This document shows positions 45,009 through 53,770 of a stretch of DNA of 64,000 bases, one piece after another. The DNA comes from Sphingobium sp. JS3065. GTDB lineage: Bacteria; Pseudomonadota; Alphaproteobacteria; Sphingomonadales; Sphingomonadaceae. The notes below the pieces were generated by a model. That model saw nothing but the letters and a program-made list of their open reading frames with translations, searched no databases and was not told the origin of the DNA. Location of the stretch: NCBI RefSeq assembly GCF_026427355.1, contig NZ_CP102664.1:186001-250000 (forward strand). Reading direction: 5' to 3'. The stretch's first letter is position 1, and every line of letters starts with the position of its first letter. Position numbers and translations under genes: made by a program.

Positions 45009-46009
45009 TGAACCCGCTCTACATCCGCCTGTTCGTCCTGGTCCTGCTGTTCGCGGCGGTGCTTCTGCTGATCGAGGGCATTGCGGGCTGGCTGCGCGCC
45101 AGGGCGACGACCGACCGCGTGGTCAACCGGCGGTTGAAGATGATCGCCGCGGGTTTCGAACGCAGCACCGTCCTCTCCAAGCTGCGGCGGAGCGACGAGG
45201 CGGTGAGTTTCGACCGTTCGACCCTGTTCGGGCGAGCCGGGCTGGGCGTGATGCGGGTGCTGCATGGCGCCGGGCTGACATTCCCGGCGCGCACGGTGCT
45301 GACGATGATGCTGATCGCGGCGGGCCTGTTGTTCCTGCTGGTGATGGTCGGCGCCATGACGGCGGGCTATGCGCTGACGGCGGGCATGATCGTGATGGCC
45401 GCCGCTTTCGCCGCGGCGCTGGGCATCATGCTGCCGATGATGGTGCTGACGCGCCTTGCCCAGCGGCGGCGCAAGAAGATGGAGGAGCAGTTTCCGGTCG
45501 CGCTCGACACGTTCGTCCGGGGTCTGCGCGCCGGACATCCTATCGCCGCCGCGCTGGACCTGCTCACCAGGGAAATGCGCGATCCCATCGGCAGCGAATT
45601 CGGCATCGTGGTCGATGAAGTCACCTATGGCGCCGACTTGCGCGACGCTCTCCAGCGCATGGCGGAACGCTGGGACATGAATGAGATGCACATGTTCGTC
45701 ATCTCCCTGTCGGTGCAGAGCGAGACGGGCGGCAATCTGGCCGAGATACTCGAAAACCTCTCGGCCGTGATCCGCGAACGGGCCAGCCTGTTCATGAAGG
45801 TGCGGGCGCTGAGTTCGGAAGGGCGGATGACGGCGGTGATGCTGACGGCGCTGCCCATCCTTGCCTTTGTCGGCCTGTTCCTGGTCAATCCGGCCTTCTA
45901 TCTGGACGTCGCGCAGGAGAAGATGTTCATCGTCGGCTTTGTCGGCCTGATCACTCTCTACATCATCGGCTTCGTCACGATACGCCGCATGGTCGATCTG
46001 AAGGTGTGA
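45008..46009 (+). CDS. tadB: Tad platform membrane protein TadB
   Basis: TadB is one of two inner-membrane platform proteins of the Tad system. The 333-residue protein has an N-terminal helix (IRLFVLVLLFAAVLLLIEGI), a second pair of helices near residues 100-150, the T2SSF domain (FPVALDTFVRGLRAGHPIAA then ALDLLTREMRDPIGSEFGIV) and C-terminal helices (VMLTALPILAFVGLFLVNPA). It overlaps cpaF by one nucleotide and precedes tadC by 4 nt. Confidence 0.95.
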   Translation: MNPLYIRLFVLVLLFAAVLLLIEGIAGWLRARATTDRVVNRRLKMIAAGFERSTVLSKLRRSDEAVSFDRSTLFGRAGLGVMRVLHGAGLTFPARTVLTMMLIAAGLLFLLVMVGAMTAGYALTAGMIVMAAAFAAALGIMLPMMVLTRLAQRRRKKMEEQFPVALDTFVRGLRAGHPIAAALDLLTREMRDPIGSEFGIVVDEVTYGADLRDALQRMAERWDMNEMHMFVISLSVQSETGGNLAEILENLSAVIRERASLFMKVRALSSEGRMTAVMLTALPILAFVGLFLVNPAFYLDVAQEKMFIVGFVGLITLYIIGFVTIRRMVDLKV

Positions 46010-46013
46010 TGCG

Positions 46014-46982
46014 ATGCTGAACACGGCAATCATGATCCAGTTGCGGCCCTTCATCCTGGGGCTGCTGTTCATCGCCATCGTCGCGCTGGTCTTCGGCCTG
46101 TCGGAGATCATCCTGCGCAACGCCAGGGTCCGCAGCCGGCTCGACATCGTGGGGGAAGCGGGCGGAGCGGCGCAGGGGGGGCAGACGCTGCGCGGCGAAC
46201 GGAACGACGGCGAATGGAAGAAGCTGGTCGACCGGATCGAGAAAATGGGCATATCCCTGGTCGACACCAACAATGTGGGCCTGCGCCGGCGGCTGATCGC
46301 GGCGGGCTATATGTCGCCGGAAGCGCCCAAGCTGTTCACCTTCTTCCGGCTGGTGCTGACCTTCGCCCTGCCTGCGGTCTTCGTCGTCATGGCGCTGAGC
46401 AAGGCGGAGCCGCCGAGCGCGCTCAAACTTTATGTTATCGCGTCGCTGCTGGCGGTGCTGGGCCTTTATCTGCCTAATCTCTTCATTTCCGCGAAGGCGT
46501 CCCGGCGGCAGGAGGCAATCGTCCACGGCTTTCCCGATGCGCTGGACCTGATGCTGGTCTGCGTCGAGGCGGGGCTGGGGCTGGAGGCGGCGATGGACCG
46601 GGTCGGGCGTGAACTCGCCCTGTCGCATCCGCTGGTGTCGGCGGCTCTGGGCAAGGTGGTGCTGGAACTGCGCGCCGGGCGCAGCCGCCAGGACGCGCTG
46701 CGGCGCATGGCGGACGATGTGGACGTGGATGAGATCCGCTCCTTCGCCACGCTGCTGATCCAGTCCGACCAACTGGGGTCGAGCGTGGGTCAGACGCTGC
46801 GCATCTATGCGGCGGAAATGCGCGAGAAGCGGCGGATGCGTGCGGAGGAAAAGGCGCATCGCCTGCCGGTGCTGCTGTCGGTGCCGCTGGTCGCCTGCAT
46901 GTTGCCGGTGATGATCGGCGTGCTGATGCTGCCCGCCGTGGTGCGGGTGGTGCGCGACATTTTGCCGGTCATGACGCGCTAG
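46014..46982 (+). CDS. tadC: Tad platform membrane protein TadC
   Basis: TadC is the second T2SSF-type platform protein. The 322-residue protein has an N-terminal helix (PFILGLLFIAIVALVFGLSE), middle helices near residues 105-160 and the T2SSF domain (FPDALDLMLVCVEAGLGLEA then AMDRVGRELALSHPLVSAAL), ending in LPVLLSVPLVACMLPVMIGV and LMLPAVVRVVRDILPV. It follows tadB directly. Confidence 0.95.
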   Translation: MLNTAIMIQLRPFILGLLFIAIVALVFGLSEIILRNARVRSRLDIVGEAGGAAQGGQTLRGERNDGEWKKLVDRIEKMGISLVDTNNVGLRRRLIAAGYMSPEAPKLFTFFRLVLTFALPAVFVVMALSKAEPPSALKLYVIASLLAVLGLYLPNLFISAKASRRQEAIVHGFPDALDLMLVCVEAGLGLEAAMDRVGRELALSHPLVSAALGKVVLELRAGRSRQDALRRMADDVDVDEIRSFATLLIQSDQLGSSVGQTLRIYAAEMREKRRMRAEEKAHRLPVLLSVPLVACMLPVMIGVLMLPAVVRVVRDILPVMTR

Positions 46983-46999
46983 GACAAGGGGAGGGGGCC

Positions 47000-47782
47000 G
47001 TGAATAAAGGGGTAGTGGCAGTCATTCTCATCATGGCGACGGCGGCGTGCGCTTCGCCGCAAAAGGGCGTGCTTTCGATCAGGCCGGTCAATCAGCTTGG
47101 CCCGGCGCAGGATGCGCTGGCCCGTGGCGACCTGCTGTTTTCGCGGGGGGAATATGCGCTGGCGCTGGACGCCTTTCGCCGGGCGGTGCGCAACGATCCC
47201 GCCGACGCGCATGGCCTGAACGGCGTGGCGATCAGCTATGCGGCCATGGGGCGGCATGATCTGGCCCGCGAATTTTTCGAACTGGCGCTGGCGCGCGCGC
47301 CGCAGGATGCGCGCATCGCCCGCAACTTCGCCCGCAGCCTGTCGGCGCAGGGCCTGAAAGGCGAGGCTGAGGCGTTGCTGGCGCAGGCGGGTGCGGCGAC
47401 GACCGGCATGCCCGTGGTTGCGCGTCCGACATTGGCGCAATTGGCCTCCGCCGCTCCCACCCCGCGTCCGGCGCAATTGGCGGGCGTGGAACTGGAGCGG
47501 GTTTCGCTGGGCGAGGTGCGGCTGCGGACGATGGACGGTCCGGCCCCGGCCGAGCGGATCAAGCCGCAACTGACGACCCGGATCGTGACCGTGGCGGATG
47601 CGCAGGGCGAGCGCGAACTGACGGCGCCGATCATCACCGTCGCCAGGCCCGAAACCGATGCGCGGCCGACGCTGGCCGGGATGGCGGAAGCTGGACCCAA
47701 TGCCCAAGCCAGCGACGACATGTTCGAACGGCTCTGGAAAAGCATCATGCGTCCTGCCGGGCGGAAGGGTGTGCGGGGATGA
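47000..47782 (+). CDS. tadD: TPR lipoprotein TadD
   Basis: A 260-residue lipoprotein: signal VVAVILIMATAACAS with Cys17 as lipidation site, then TPR repeats (AQDALARGDLLFSRGEYALA then LDAFRRAVRNDPADAHGLNG, ISYAAMGRHDLAREFFELAL, FARSLSAQGLKGEAEALLAQ). TadD-type lipoproteins help the secretin assemble in the outer membrane. The C-terminal 100 residues are Pro/Thr-rich and unmatched. The start is GTG 47000, after GGGGAGGGGG. It overlaps the next gene by 4 nt. Confidence 0.87.
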   Translation: MNKGVVAVILIMATAACASPQKGVLSIRPVNQLGPAQDALARGDLLFSRGEYALALDAFRRAVRNDPADAHGLNGVAISYAAMGRHDLAREFFELALARAPQDARIARNFARSLSAQGLKGEAEALLAQAGAATTGMPVVARPTLAQLASAAPTPRPAQLAGVELERVSLGEVRLRTMDGPAPAERIKPQLTTRIVTVADAQGERELTAPIITVARPETDARPTLAGMAEAGPNAQASDDMFERLWKSIMRPAGRKGVRG

Positions 47783-48606
47783 TCTGGGCGCTGCTTCTGT
47801 CGGCGGCGGCCCCTTCCGCGGCGGGGCTGCCCGCTTTGCCGCCTTCGCAGCCGCTGGATTATGCCCGGCTGGTGGATGAGGCGATGGACGGCGGGCGTAT
47901 CATCCAGGCGGAGGCGATGCTGACCCAGTGGCGCGGACAGGCGCTGCCCGCAGACCTCCAGCCGATCGAGATCGCGACCGCGCGCATGACCCTGGAAAAG
48001 CGGCGCGACGAGGAGGCGGTGGTGCGCTTCACCGCCCTTGGCCGGAGCGGGGTCAAAAATTGCCGGGTGGATGAAGGGTTGGGCATCGCCTTGTTGCGGG
48101 TTGGCCGGTCGCAGGAGGCGCTGGAACCGTTGCGGCGAGCGGTGGATGCCTGCGCCGACCGGTGGCGGGCGTGGAATGCGCTGGGCGTGGCCCATGATCA
48201 GGCGCAGTCCTGGGCGCTGAGCGCCGCCGCCTATGAACGGGCGTTCCAACTGACGGACAAGCCCGCGCAGATATTGAACAATTACGGCCTTTCGCTGCTG
48301 AAGCAGGGCAAGGCGGACAAGGCGGCGGTGATCTTCGACAAGGCGCGCGAGCGCGCGCCTGACGATGTGCGGATCATCGCCAATGGCGATACCGCCTATG
48401 TGATGTCGGGGCAGGACATCCATCGCCGCCCCGCCGACACGGCCGATGAATGGGGACGGCGGCTCAGCAATGCGGGGCAGGTCGCGATGCGCATGGGCGA
48501 TATGCCCAGGGCGCAGGCCTATCTCAGCCGCGCCATGACGGAAGCGGACGGTTTCGTGCCGGACGCGGCCGCCGCGCTCGCCACCATGGGGGTTCCGGGG
48601 AAATGA
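47779..48606 (+). CDS. Exported TPR protein of the tad locus
   Basis: A 275-residue protein with a short signal peptide (IWALLLSAAAPSAAGLPALP) and at least four TPR-like repeats (YARLVDEAMDGGRIIQAEAM, GIALLRVGRSQEALEPLRRA, ALGVAHDQAQSWALSAAAYE, LNNYGLSLLKQGKADKAAVI). It is probably periplasmic and works with TadD, by position. Overlaps of 4 nt on both sides place it inside the operon. No symbol is assigned. Confidence 0.85.
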   Translation: MIWALLLSAAAPSAAGLPALPPSQPLDYARLVDEAMDGGRIIQAEAMLTQWRGQALPADLQPIEIATARMTLEKRRDEEAVVRFTALGRSGVKNCRVDEGLGIALLRVGRSQEALEPLRRAVDACADRWRAWNALGVAHDQAQSWALSAAAYERAFQLTDKPAQILNNYGLSLLKQGKADKAAVIFDKARERAPDDVRIIANGDTAYVMSGQDIHRRPADTADEWGRRLSNAGQVAMRMGDMPRAQAYLSRAMTEADGFVPDAAAALATMGVPGK

Positions 48607-49127
48607 TGAAGGACGTCGTTCTGCTGGCCGTTTCGCTCGTGCTGATCGCGGCGGCGGTCGAGGACATGGCGCGGTTGCGCATATCCAATATCTTCCCGTT
48701 GCTGGTCGTCGGGCTTTACGCCGTCTGGGTCGCGGTGGCGGGATGGGAGAATGATATCTGGCGCAACGGCACCGTTTTCCTGGGGGTGTTCGCGATGGGT
48801 TGCGGGTTGTTCGCCCTGCGCTGGATGGGTGGCGGCGACATCAAGCTGATGAGCGCCTGCGCGCTCTGGTTCGATTGGTTGGGGGTCGTTCCCTGGCTGG
48901 TCTATGTGACGGTCGGCGGCGGCGTGCTGGCGCTGCTGCTCATGGTCGGACGGCGGCTCGTGCCGCAGGGCATGCGGGAGGATTCGTCCATCGCGCTGTT
49001 CGACAGGAAGGGGCCGATCCCCTATGGCGTGGCGATCGCGCTCGGCACGATCATGGCGCTGTATATGGCGGGGCCGAATCCCAGTGGGGCGGCGCATATG
49101 CCCGATTTCGTTAGCGGGCTGCGCTGA
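48603..49127 (+). CDS. cpaA: Prepilin peptidase CpaA/TadV
   Basis: CpaA is the membrane aspartyl peptidase that matures Flp pilin and the TadE-type pseudopilins. The 174-residue protein has five to six membrane helices; the two catalytic aspartates lie in IAAAVEDMARLRISNIFPLL (about residue 21) and in RWMGGGDIKLMSACALWF (the G-x-G-D box, about residue 77). No N-terminal methyltransferase domain is present, as usual for TadV. It is the last gene of the locus, starting in ATGATGAAGG that overlaps the preceding stop. Confidence 0.93.
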   Translation: MMKDVVLLAVSLVLIAAAVEDMARLRISNIFPLLVVGLYAVWVAVAGWENDIWRNGTVFLGVFAMGCGLFALRWMGGGDIKLMSACALWFDWLGVVPWLVYVTVGGGVLALLLMVGRRLVPQGMREDSSIALFDRKGPIPYGVAIALGTIMALYMAGPNPSGAAHMPDFVSGLR

Positions 49128-49169
49128 GGCTTTTCGGCGGGGTTATGGCCATAAGCGGAAATTAGAAAG

Positions 49170-49320
49170 CCGTTCGGGCTGAGCCCTTCGACTGCCTGCC
49201 AGGGCAGGCGCTCAGGATAAACTTGCCTCCGGCAAGTCGAAGCCCTTAGCCGAGCGAAGCGAGGCTCCTTTTGCTTCGCCTTCGCTCAGCAAGACCCTTC
49301 GACAGGCTCAGGGCGAACGG
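49170..49320. repeat. Dispersed GC-rich inverted repeat after the tad locus
   Basis: The outer arms CCGTTCGGGCTGAGC and GCTCAGGGCGAACGG are imperfectly complementary and related to the arms at 23716-23847. Inside are smaller hairpins, TGCCTGCCAGGGCAGGC and CTTGCCTCCGGCAAG. It lies between convergent genes and could end transcription from both sides. Confidence 0.78.
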
Positions 49321-49365
49321 AAATTGAATGTCTGCCTTCCACCACTTTAAACCAAGAACAGCCGC

Positions 49366-50025
49366 TTAATGCTCCATCCCGACGGCGGGCATTTCGCTGT
49401 CCATCGACATCATCATGATGATCAGTTCCGAGCGCGACTTGATGTTGAGCTTCTGGAAGATGCTGTGCAGGTGCACCTTCACCGTACCCTCGGTCAGTCC
49501 GCAACGCCCGGCAATCTCCCGATTGCGCAGCCCCGCCCGGATCAGCCCGGCGATTTCCAGTTCGCGATCGGTCAGCACCGCCAGTACATTGGCCTCGCTG
49601 GCGGGTGCGGAAATGCTGTGCACCAGCGCCTGTTCCATGACGAAGGGGGCGATGCTCTTGTTGCCGCTCATGACCTGCTGGATGCAGGACAGCAGGTCGT
49701 TGGGGTCGCTGTCCTTCAGCACCACGCCGTCGACGCCGAGCTTGATCGCCTCCAGCGTCTGTTCCGGACGGATATGCACGGTCATGAAGATGACCGGCAC
49801 CGTGCTGCCGCTGCTGCGGAGGGCGGACAGGATCGCAAGGCCGCCCCCGCTCTTCATGCTGACGTCCAGGATCAGCAGGTCCGGTTCGCCCGCCTGCATC
49901 CGTTCCAGCGCCTCTTCGACCGACCGGGCGCAGAATAATATGTCATGGCCATGGGAGTGCAGGAACTGCGCCATGCCATCCAGGAAGATCGGATGATCGT
50001 CCACTATCGCAATCTGCGTCATCAT
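49366..50025 (-). CDS. NarL/FixJ-type response regulator
   Basis: A 219-residue regulator: receiver domain with acidic pair in AIVDDHPIF, phospho-acceptor Asp54 in LLILDVSMKSGGG, Thr in IFMTVHIR and Lys in GVVLKDSDP, then a LuxR-type helix-turn-helix (LTDRELEIAGLIRAGLRNRE, IAGRCGLTEGTVKVHLHSIF). It overlaps its kinase gene by 4 nt, so the two are a cognate pair. Its location directly downstream of cpaA, facing the tad operon, suggests control of pili, which is inference. Confidence 0.92.
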   Translation of the reverse strand: MMTQIAIVDDHPIFLDGMAQFLHSHGHDILFCARSVEEALERMQAGEPDLLILDVSMKSGGGLAILSALRSSGSTVPVIFMTVHIRPEQTLEAIKLGVDGVVLKDSDPNDLLSCIQQVMSGNKSIAPFVMEQALVHSISAPASEANVLAVLTDRELEIAGLIRAGLRNREIAGRCGLTEGTVKVHLHSIFQKLNIKSRSELIIMMMSMDSEMPAVGMEH

Positions 50026-51740
50026 ATCGGAGACCTTGGTAAAGAGGAGGGCAGTCTGATCGAGATCAGGGAGTTCATGCTCAAATTATGGAAATAGGCT
50101 GTTCCGCCGATCTTGCCCAGCCGCGTCATGATCGATTGCGACTGAAGTTCGAAGTCGCCGGTATAATTTTCCCTGGCGACGGCCTGCGGTCCCGCATTAT
50201 CCTTCAGCGCGATCAATATCTCGTCATCGACCTGCGCGATCGATACGGTGATGTGGCGCGCATTGGCGTGCTTCACCGCGTTGGCGGCGGCTTCGCGGAT
50301 CAGGAATTCGACTTCCGCCGCCGTTTCGGCCGATACGGTCATGGACCGTTCGACCAGGTTGAGGCGGCAGTCTATCGCCCATTGCAGCGCGATGAAGCGG
50401 CAGCAGCGCTCGACCTGCCGGCCCAGGTCGACATCGCCTTCCCCCGGAACAGGGCTTTGCTGGCTCAGCAGGCGGCGCAGATGGGCCTGTTCGGCCGTCA
50501 CCAGTTCCTCCATCGACTTGAGTTCCGCCAATTTGTCCGGAACGCCCGCGTCCGACAGGCCGTGGATCGTGGTCGCCAGCCGGACGCGCAGCGCCGCCAG
50601 CGTTTGCAGCACGCTGTCGTGCAGATCGCGGCTCAGCGTCTGGCGCGCTTCGGCGAAGGTCCGCTGCCGCCAGGCGAGGAAGAAGAAATGCCGCTCCAGG
50701 AAAAGGTCGATCCCCTCCTGTATGCGCATGCACCGCAGCAGCACGGCGGGCGACCAGCCATGCCTGGTCCCGATGAACAGCCGTCCGCGCAGTTCCCCCG
50801 CCTGGATGTGGAAGCTGGCGCCCTGACCGGGACCGAACATGTCCGATATGCTGTCGGTCAGGTCCGGCGCGCGCTCGTTCCGCAATATGCCCAGACGGCT
50901 GCGCAGCAGCAGCCGGGGCGACTGGGTGGAATAGAGGAAGGGCGCTTCCCGCGGCGTCACGTTCGACAGGCCGTCAATCTGCTTTTGCGGCAGGATGAGG
51001 TGGCGCACGCCGTCCGCATCGCCCAATTCGCAGTGGACGGCGGTGTCGTCCGTCATTTCCCAGACGAACGCGCAATAGCGGGCGTTCATCAATTGGGAAA
51101 CTTGTTCGACCAGGAATTGCGCCAGGGATTTCTGGAAGGAGAGGCCGACGCCCTGCAACCGTTCCGACCAGCCTATCAGCCGCCGTTCCAACAGGTTCAT
51201 GCTGAGCATGGACGCCGCGATGACGCAGCCGATGACGATGGTCAGGCTGTCGATGGCGCGGTTCACGGCGGGCACGTGGCGAGCGGTGGACCAGCTTTCA
51301 TAATAGCCCCGCGCGATGAAGGCGAAGATCAGGCAAATGCCCAATATGAGGACGGCGCCGCGACCGAACCGGTCTGACGCGGACCATGCGACGAAGAACA
51401 GGCATCCCAGCGCCGCGATCTGCAACGGTTCGCACAGGACGATGGCTGTCAGGAACGCGATAAGGTCGACTATCAGGAAAATGGGACGCAGCAGCAGGCC
51501 CAGCGGCGGCGTCAACGAGTTTTGCGCGATGGCGATTGCTGTCCAGGTCCAAACGGCGGCCTTCAGCAGCAAGGCCGTATGGGCGAAATCCGGTTCGTTG
51601 CTGAACATCGCCTCGACCTGCCAGGTCGCGGCAGCCGAAAAGGCGACGCGGGATATGGCGAAACCCAGCGTCGGTGAACGTCCCAGCCAAAGCACCAGGC
51701 GGTCCATCGCGGAAGATGACGCCAAGGGCATGTCATACAT
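50022..51740 (-). CDS. Membrane sensor histidine kinase (HisKA_3 type)
   Basis: A 572-residue kinase starting MYDMPLASSSAMDRLVLWLG; the frame is open for 135 more codons upstream but with noise-like composition. About five to six membrane helices fill residues 20-185, followed by a GAF-like region, the phosphorylation site ARQTLSRDLHDSVLQTLAAL and an HATPase domain with IREAAANAVKHANARHITVS and LKDNAGP. As in the kinase at 33431, the second glycine box is degenerate (LQSQSIMTRLGKIGGTAYFH). It is first in the leftward kinase-regulator operon. Confidence 0.88.
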   Translation of the reverse strand: MYDMPLASSSAMDRLVLWLGRSPTLGFAISRVAFSAAATWQVEAMFSNEPDFAHTALLLKAAVWTWTAIAIAQNSLTPPLGLLLRPIFLIVDLIAFLTAIVLCEPLQIAALGCLFFVAWSASDRFGRGAVLILGICLIFAFIARGYYESWSTARHVPAVNRAIDSLTIVIGCVIAASMLSMNLLERRLIGWSERLQGVGLSFQKSLAQFLVEQVSQLMNARYCAFVWEMTDDTAVHCELGDADGVRHLILPQKQIDGLSNVTPREAPFLYSTQSPRLLLRSRLGILRNERAPDLTDSISDMFGPGQGASFHIQAGELRGRLFIGTRHGWSPAVLLRCMRIQEGIDLFLERHFFFLAWRQRTFAEARQTLSRDLHDSVLQTLAALRVRLATTIHGLSDAGVPDKLAELKSMEELVTAEQAHLRRLLSQQSPVPGEGDVDLGRQVERCCRFIALQWAIDCRLNLVERSMTVSAETAAEVEFLIREAAANAVKHANARHITVSIAQVDDEILIALKDNAGPQAVARENYTGDFELQSQSIMTRLGKIGGTAYFHNLSMNSLISIRLPSSLPRSPI

Positions 51741-51917
51741 GGCGAAATTTGTCCCCCGACAAGTCCCCGGCGATAATTGTGCGCATGACCTGATGGAAAA
51801 GCAACCTATATCGAAGGGCAGAAGGCCATTGCGCGGCGATTCTGCACGATTTCGGGACAATTCGGCCTGAGAGAGGCGCGGATGGCGCGGCGATCCATTG
51901 GTCGATAAGAGGGCGGC

Positions 51918-52652
51918 ATGGCGACGCTGATCACCCCGGCCCTTGTCTGCGCCGTGCGGCCCCATGGCGAGCATGGCGCCATCGCGCGGCTGTTGACGCC
52001 CGATCATGGGCTGCTTCCAGGCTATGTGCGGGGCGGGCGTTCCCGCCGGATGCGGCCTGTCCTGCTGCCGGGCAATATCGTGAAGGCCGAATTCCGCGCC
52101 AGGACGGAGGAACAACTGGCCGGGCTGACCGTCGAACTGGAGCATAGCCGCGCGCCATTGCTGGCTGAACCCTTGCCTGCGGCGGCGATCGACTGGGCCT
52201 GCGCGCTGACGGCGGTCGCGTTGTCGGAGGGGACGCCCTATCCGGCGCTCTATCAGGCGCTGGACGGCGTGCTGGGCGCGGTGGAGGCGGCGCCCGCCGC
52301 AAGAGGCTGGGCGGTGGCGCTGATCCGTTATGAATTGCTGCTGTTGGCGGAGTTGGGTTTCGGGCTGGACCTTGGCCGCTGTGCCGCGACGGGCGGCAAT
52401 GACGATCTGGCCTATGTCAGCCCGCGCAGCGCGGCGGCGGTCAGCCGCGCGGGCGCCGCCGGTTATGAGGACCGGCTGCTGCCCTTGCCCGCTTTCCTGC
52501 TGGCGGGCGGGGCAGGGGATTGGCCTGCCATATTGGACGGATTGCGGTTGACCGGTTTCTTTCTGGAACGGTCAGTGCTTACCGACTGGCGCATCGATAT
52601 ACTCGCTGCGCGGGAGCGGTTGGTGGACCGGTTGAAAAGGGCCGTCGCCTAA
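51918..52652 (+). CDS. recO: DNA repair protein RecO
   Basis: RecO works with RecR to load RecA at gaps in RecF-pathway repair. The 244-residue protein has the N-terminal OB fold ([60 protein letters not shown]) and the helical C-terminal part ([40 protein letters not shown]). The family zinc cysteines are largely absent, as often in alphaproteobacteria. It is divergent from the sensor kinase. Confidence 0.92.
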   Translation: MATLITPALVCAVRPHGEHGAIARLLTPDHGLLPGYVRGGRSRRMRPVLLPGNIVKAEFRARTEEQLAGLTVELEHSRAPLLAEPLPAAAIDWACALTAVALSEGTPYPALYQALDGVLGAVEAAPAARGWAVALIRYELLLLAELGFGLDLGRCAATGGNDDLAYVSPRSAAAVSRAGAAGYEDRLLPLPAFLLAGGAGDWPAILDGLRLTGFFLERSVLTDWRIDILAARERLVDRLKRAVA

Positions 52653-52713
52653 ATGCTTGCGCTGGCGGCGGGGGCTTCATAAGGGGCGGCGACGGTTTTG
52701 AAGGAGTTGCCCC

Positions 52714-53760
52714 ATGTTGATCGCCCTGTTCCCCGGAGACGGTATCGGTCCAGAGATCGTCGCGCAGGCGAAGCGCGTGCTGGATGCGCTGGCGATCCCC
52801 GGCATCACCTATGAGGAAGGGCTGGTCGGCGGCGCGGCCTATAAGGCGGTGGGCCATCCGCTGCCGCCCGAGACGCTGGAACTGGCGAAGCGCGCCGACG
52901 CGATCCTGTTCGGCGCGGTGGGCGATCCGGATTGCGACTCGCTGGAGCGGCATCTGCGTCCTGAGCAGGCGATATTGGGTCTGCGCAAGGAACTGGGTCT
53001 CTTTTCCAACCTGCGCCCGGCCAAGGTTTTTCCCGAACTGGCCGACGCCTCCGCGCTCAAGCAGGAGGTGGCCAGCGCCATCGACCTGCTGATCGTGCGC
53101 GAGACCAATGGCGACGTCTATTTCGGCGAGAAGGGCATGCGCAAGACGCCTGAAGGGCTGCGCGAGGGCTATGACATCATGTCCTATAATGAGGAGCAGG
53201 TGCGCAAGATCGCGCATCAGGGCTTCCTGGCAGCCCGCGCCCGCCGGGGCAAGCTCTGCTCGGTGGACAAGGCCAATGTGCTGGAAACCAGCCAGCTCTG
53301 GCGCGACGTAATGATCGAAGTGTCGGCGGATTATCCCGACGTCGCATTGAGCCACATGTATGTCGACAATGCCGCGATGCAGTTGGTGCGCAATCCGGGC
53401 CAGTTCGACGTGATCGTCACCGGCAACATGTTCGGCGACATCCTCTCCGATCAGGCGAGCATGTGCGTCGGTTCCATCGGCATGCTGGCTTCGGCCACGC
53501 TCAACGACAGCAACCAGGGCCTCTATGAACCGATCCACGGCTCCGCGCCCGACATTGCCGGGCAGGGCAAGGCCAATCCGCTGGCAACGGTCCTGTCGGC
53601 GGGGATGATGCTGCGTTACTCGCTGGACCTGCCGGAACAGGCCGACCGCATCGAGGCCGCCGTCGCCAAGGCTCTGGCTAACGGAGCGCGCAGCTTCGAT
53701 CTGGGCGGCACGATGAGCACGGTCGAAATGGGCGATGCCGTGCTGGCGGCGCTGGATTGA
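52714..53760 (+). CDS. leuB: 3-isopropylmalate dehydrogenase
   Basis: LeuB oxidatively decarboxylates 3-isopropylmalate with NAD in leucine synthesis. The 348-residue protein begins [20 protein letters not shown] and contains [52 protein letters not shown] and the family signature [20 protein letters not shown], then [20 protein letters not shown]. Start and length are typical. leuC/leuD are not in the window. metZ follows after 10 nt. Confidence 0.96.
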   Translation: MLIALFPGDGIGPEIVAQAKRVLDALAIPGITYEEGLVGGAAYKAVGHPLPPETLELAKRADAILFGAVGDPDCDSLERHLRPEQAILGLRKELGLFSNLRPAKVFPELADASALKQEVASAIDLLIVRETNGDVYFGEKGMRKTPEGLREGYDIMSYNEEQVRKIAHQGFLAARARRGKLCSVDKANVLETSQLWRDVMIEVSADYPDVALSHMYVDNAAMQLVRNPGQFDVIVTGNMFGDILSDQASMCVGSIGMLASATLNDSNQGLYEPIHGSAPDIAGQGKANPLATVLSAGMMLRYSLDLPEQADRIEAAVAKALANGARSFDLGGTMSTVEMGDAVLAALD

Positions 53761-53770
53761 GGACAGGAAT

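Noticed and set aside
43769..46273. 834-codon minus-strand open frame opposite cpaF/tadB
   Set aside because: The plus strand encodes intact, well-known proteins here; the reverse frame is an effect of GC-rich codon use.
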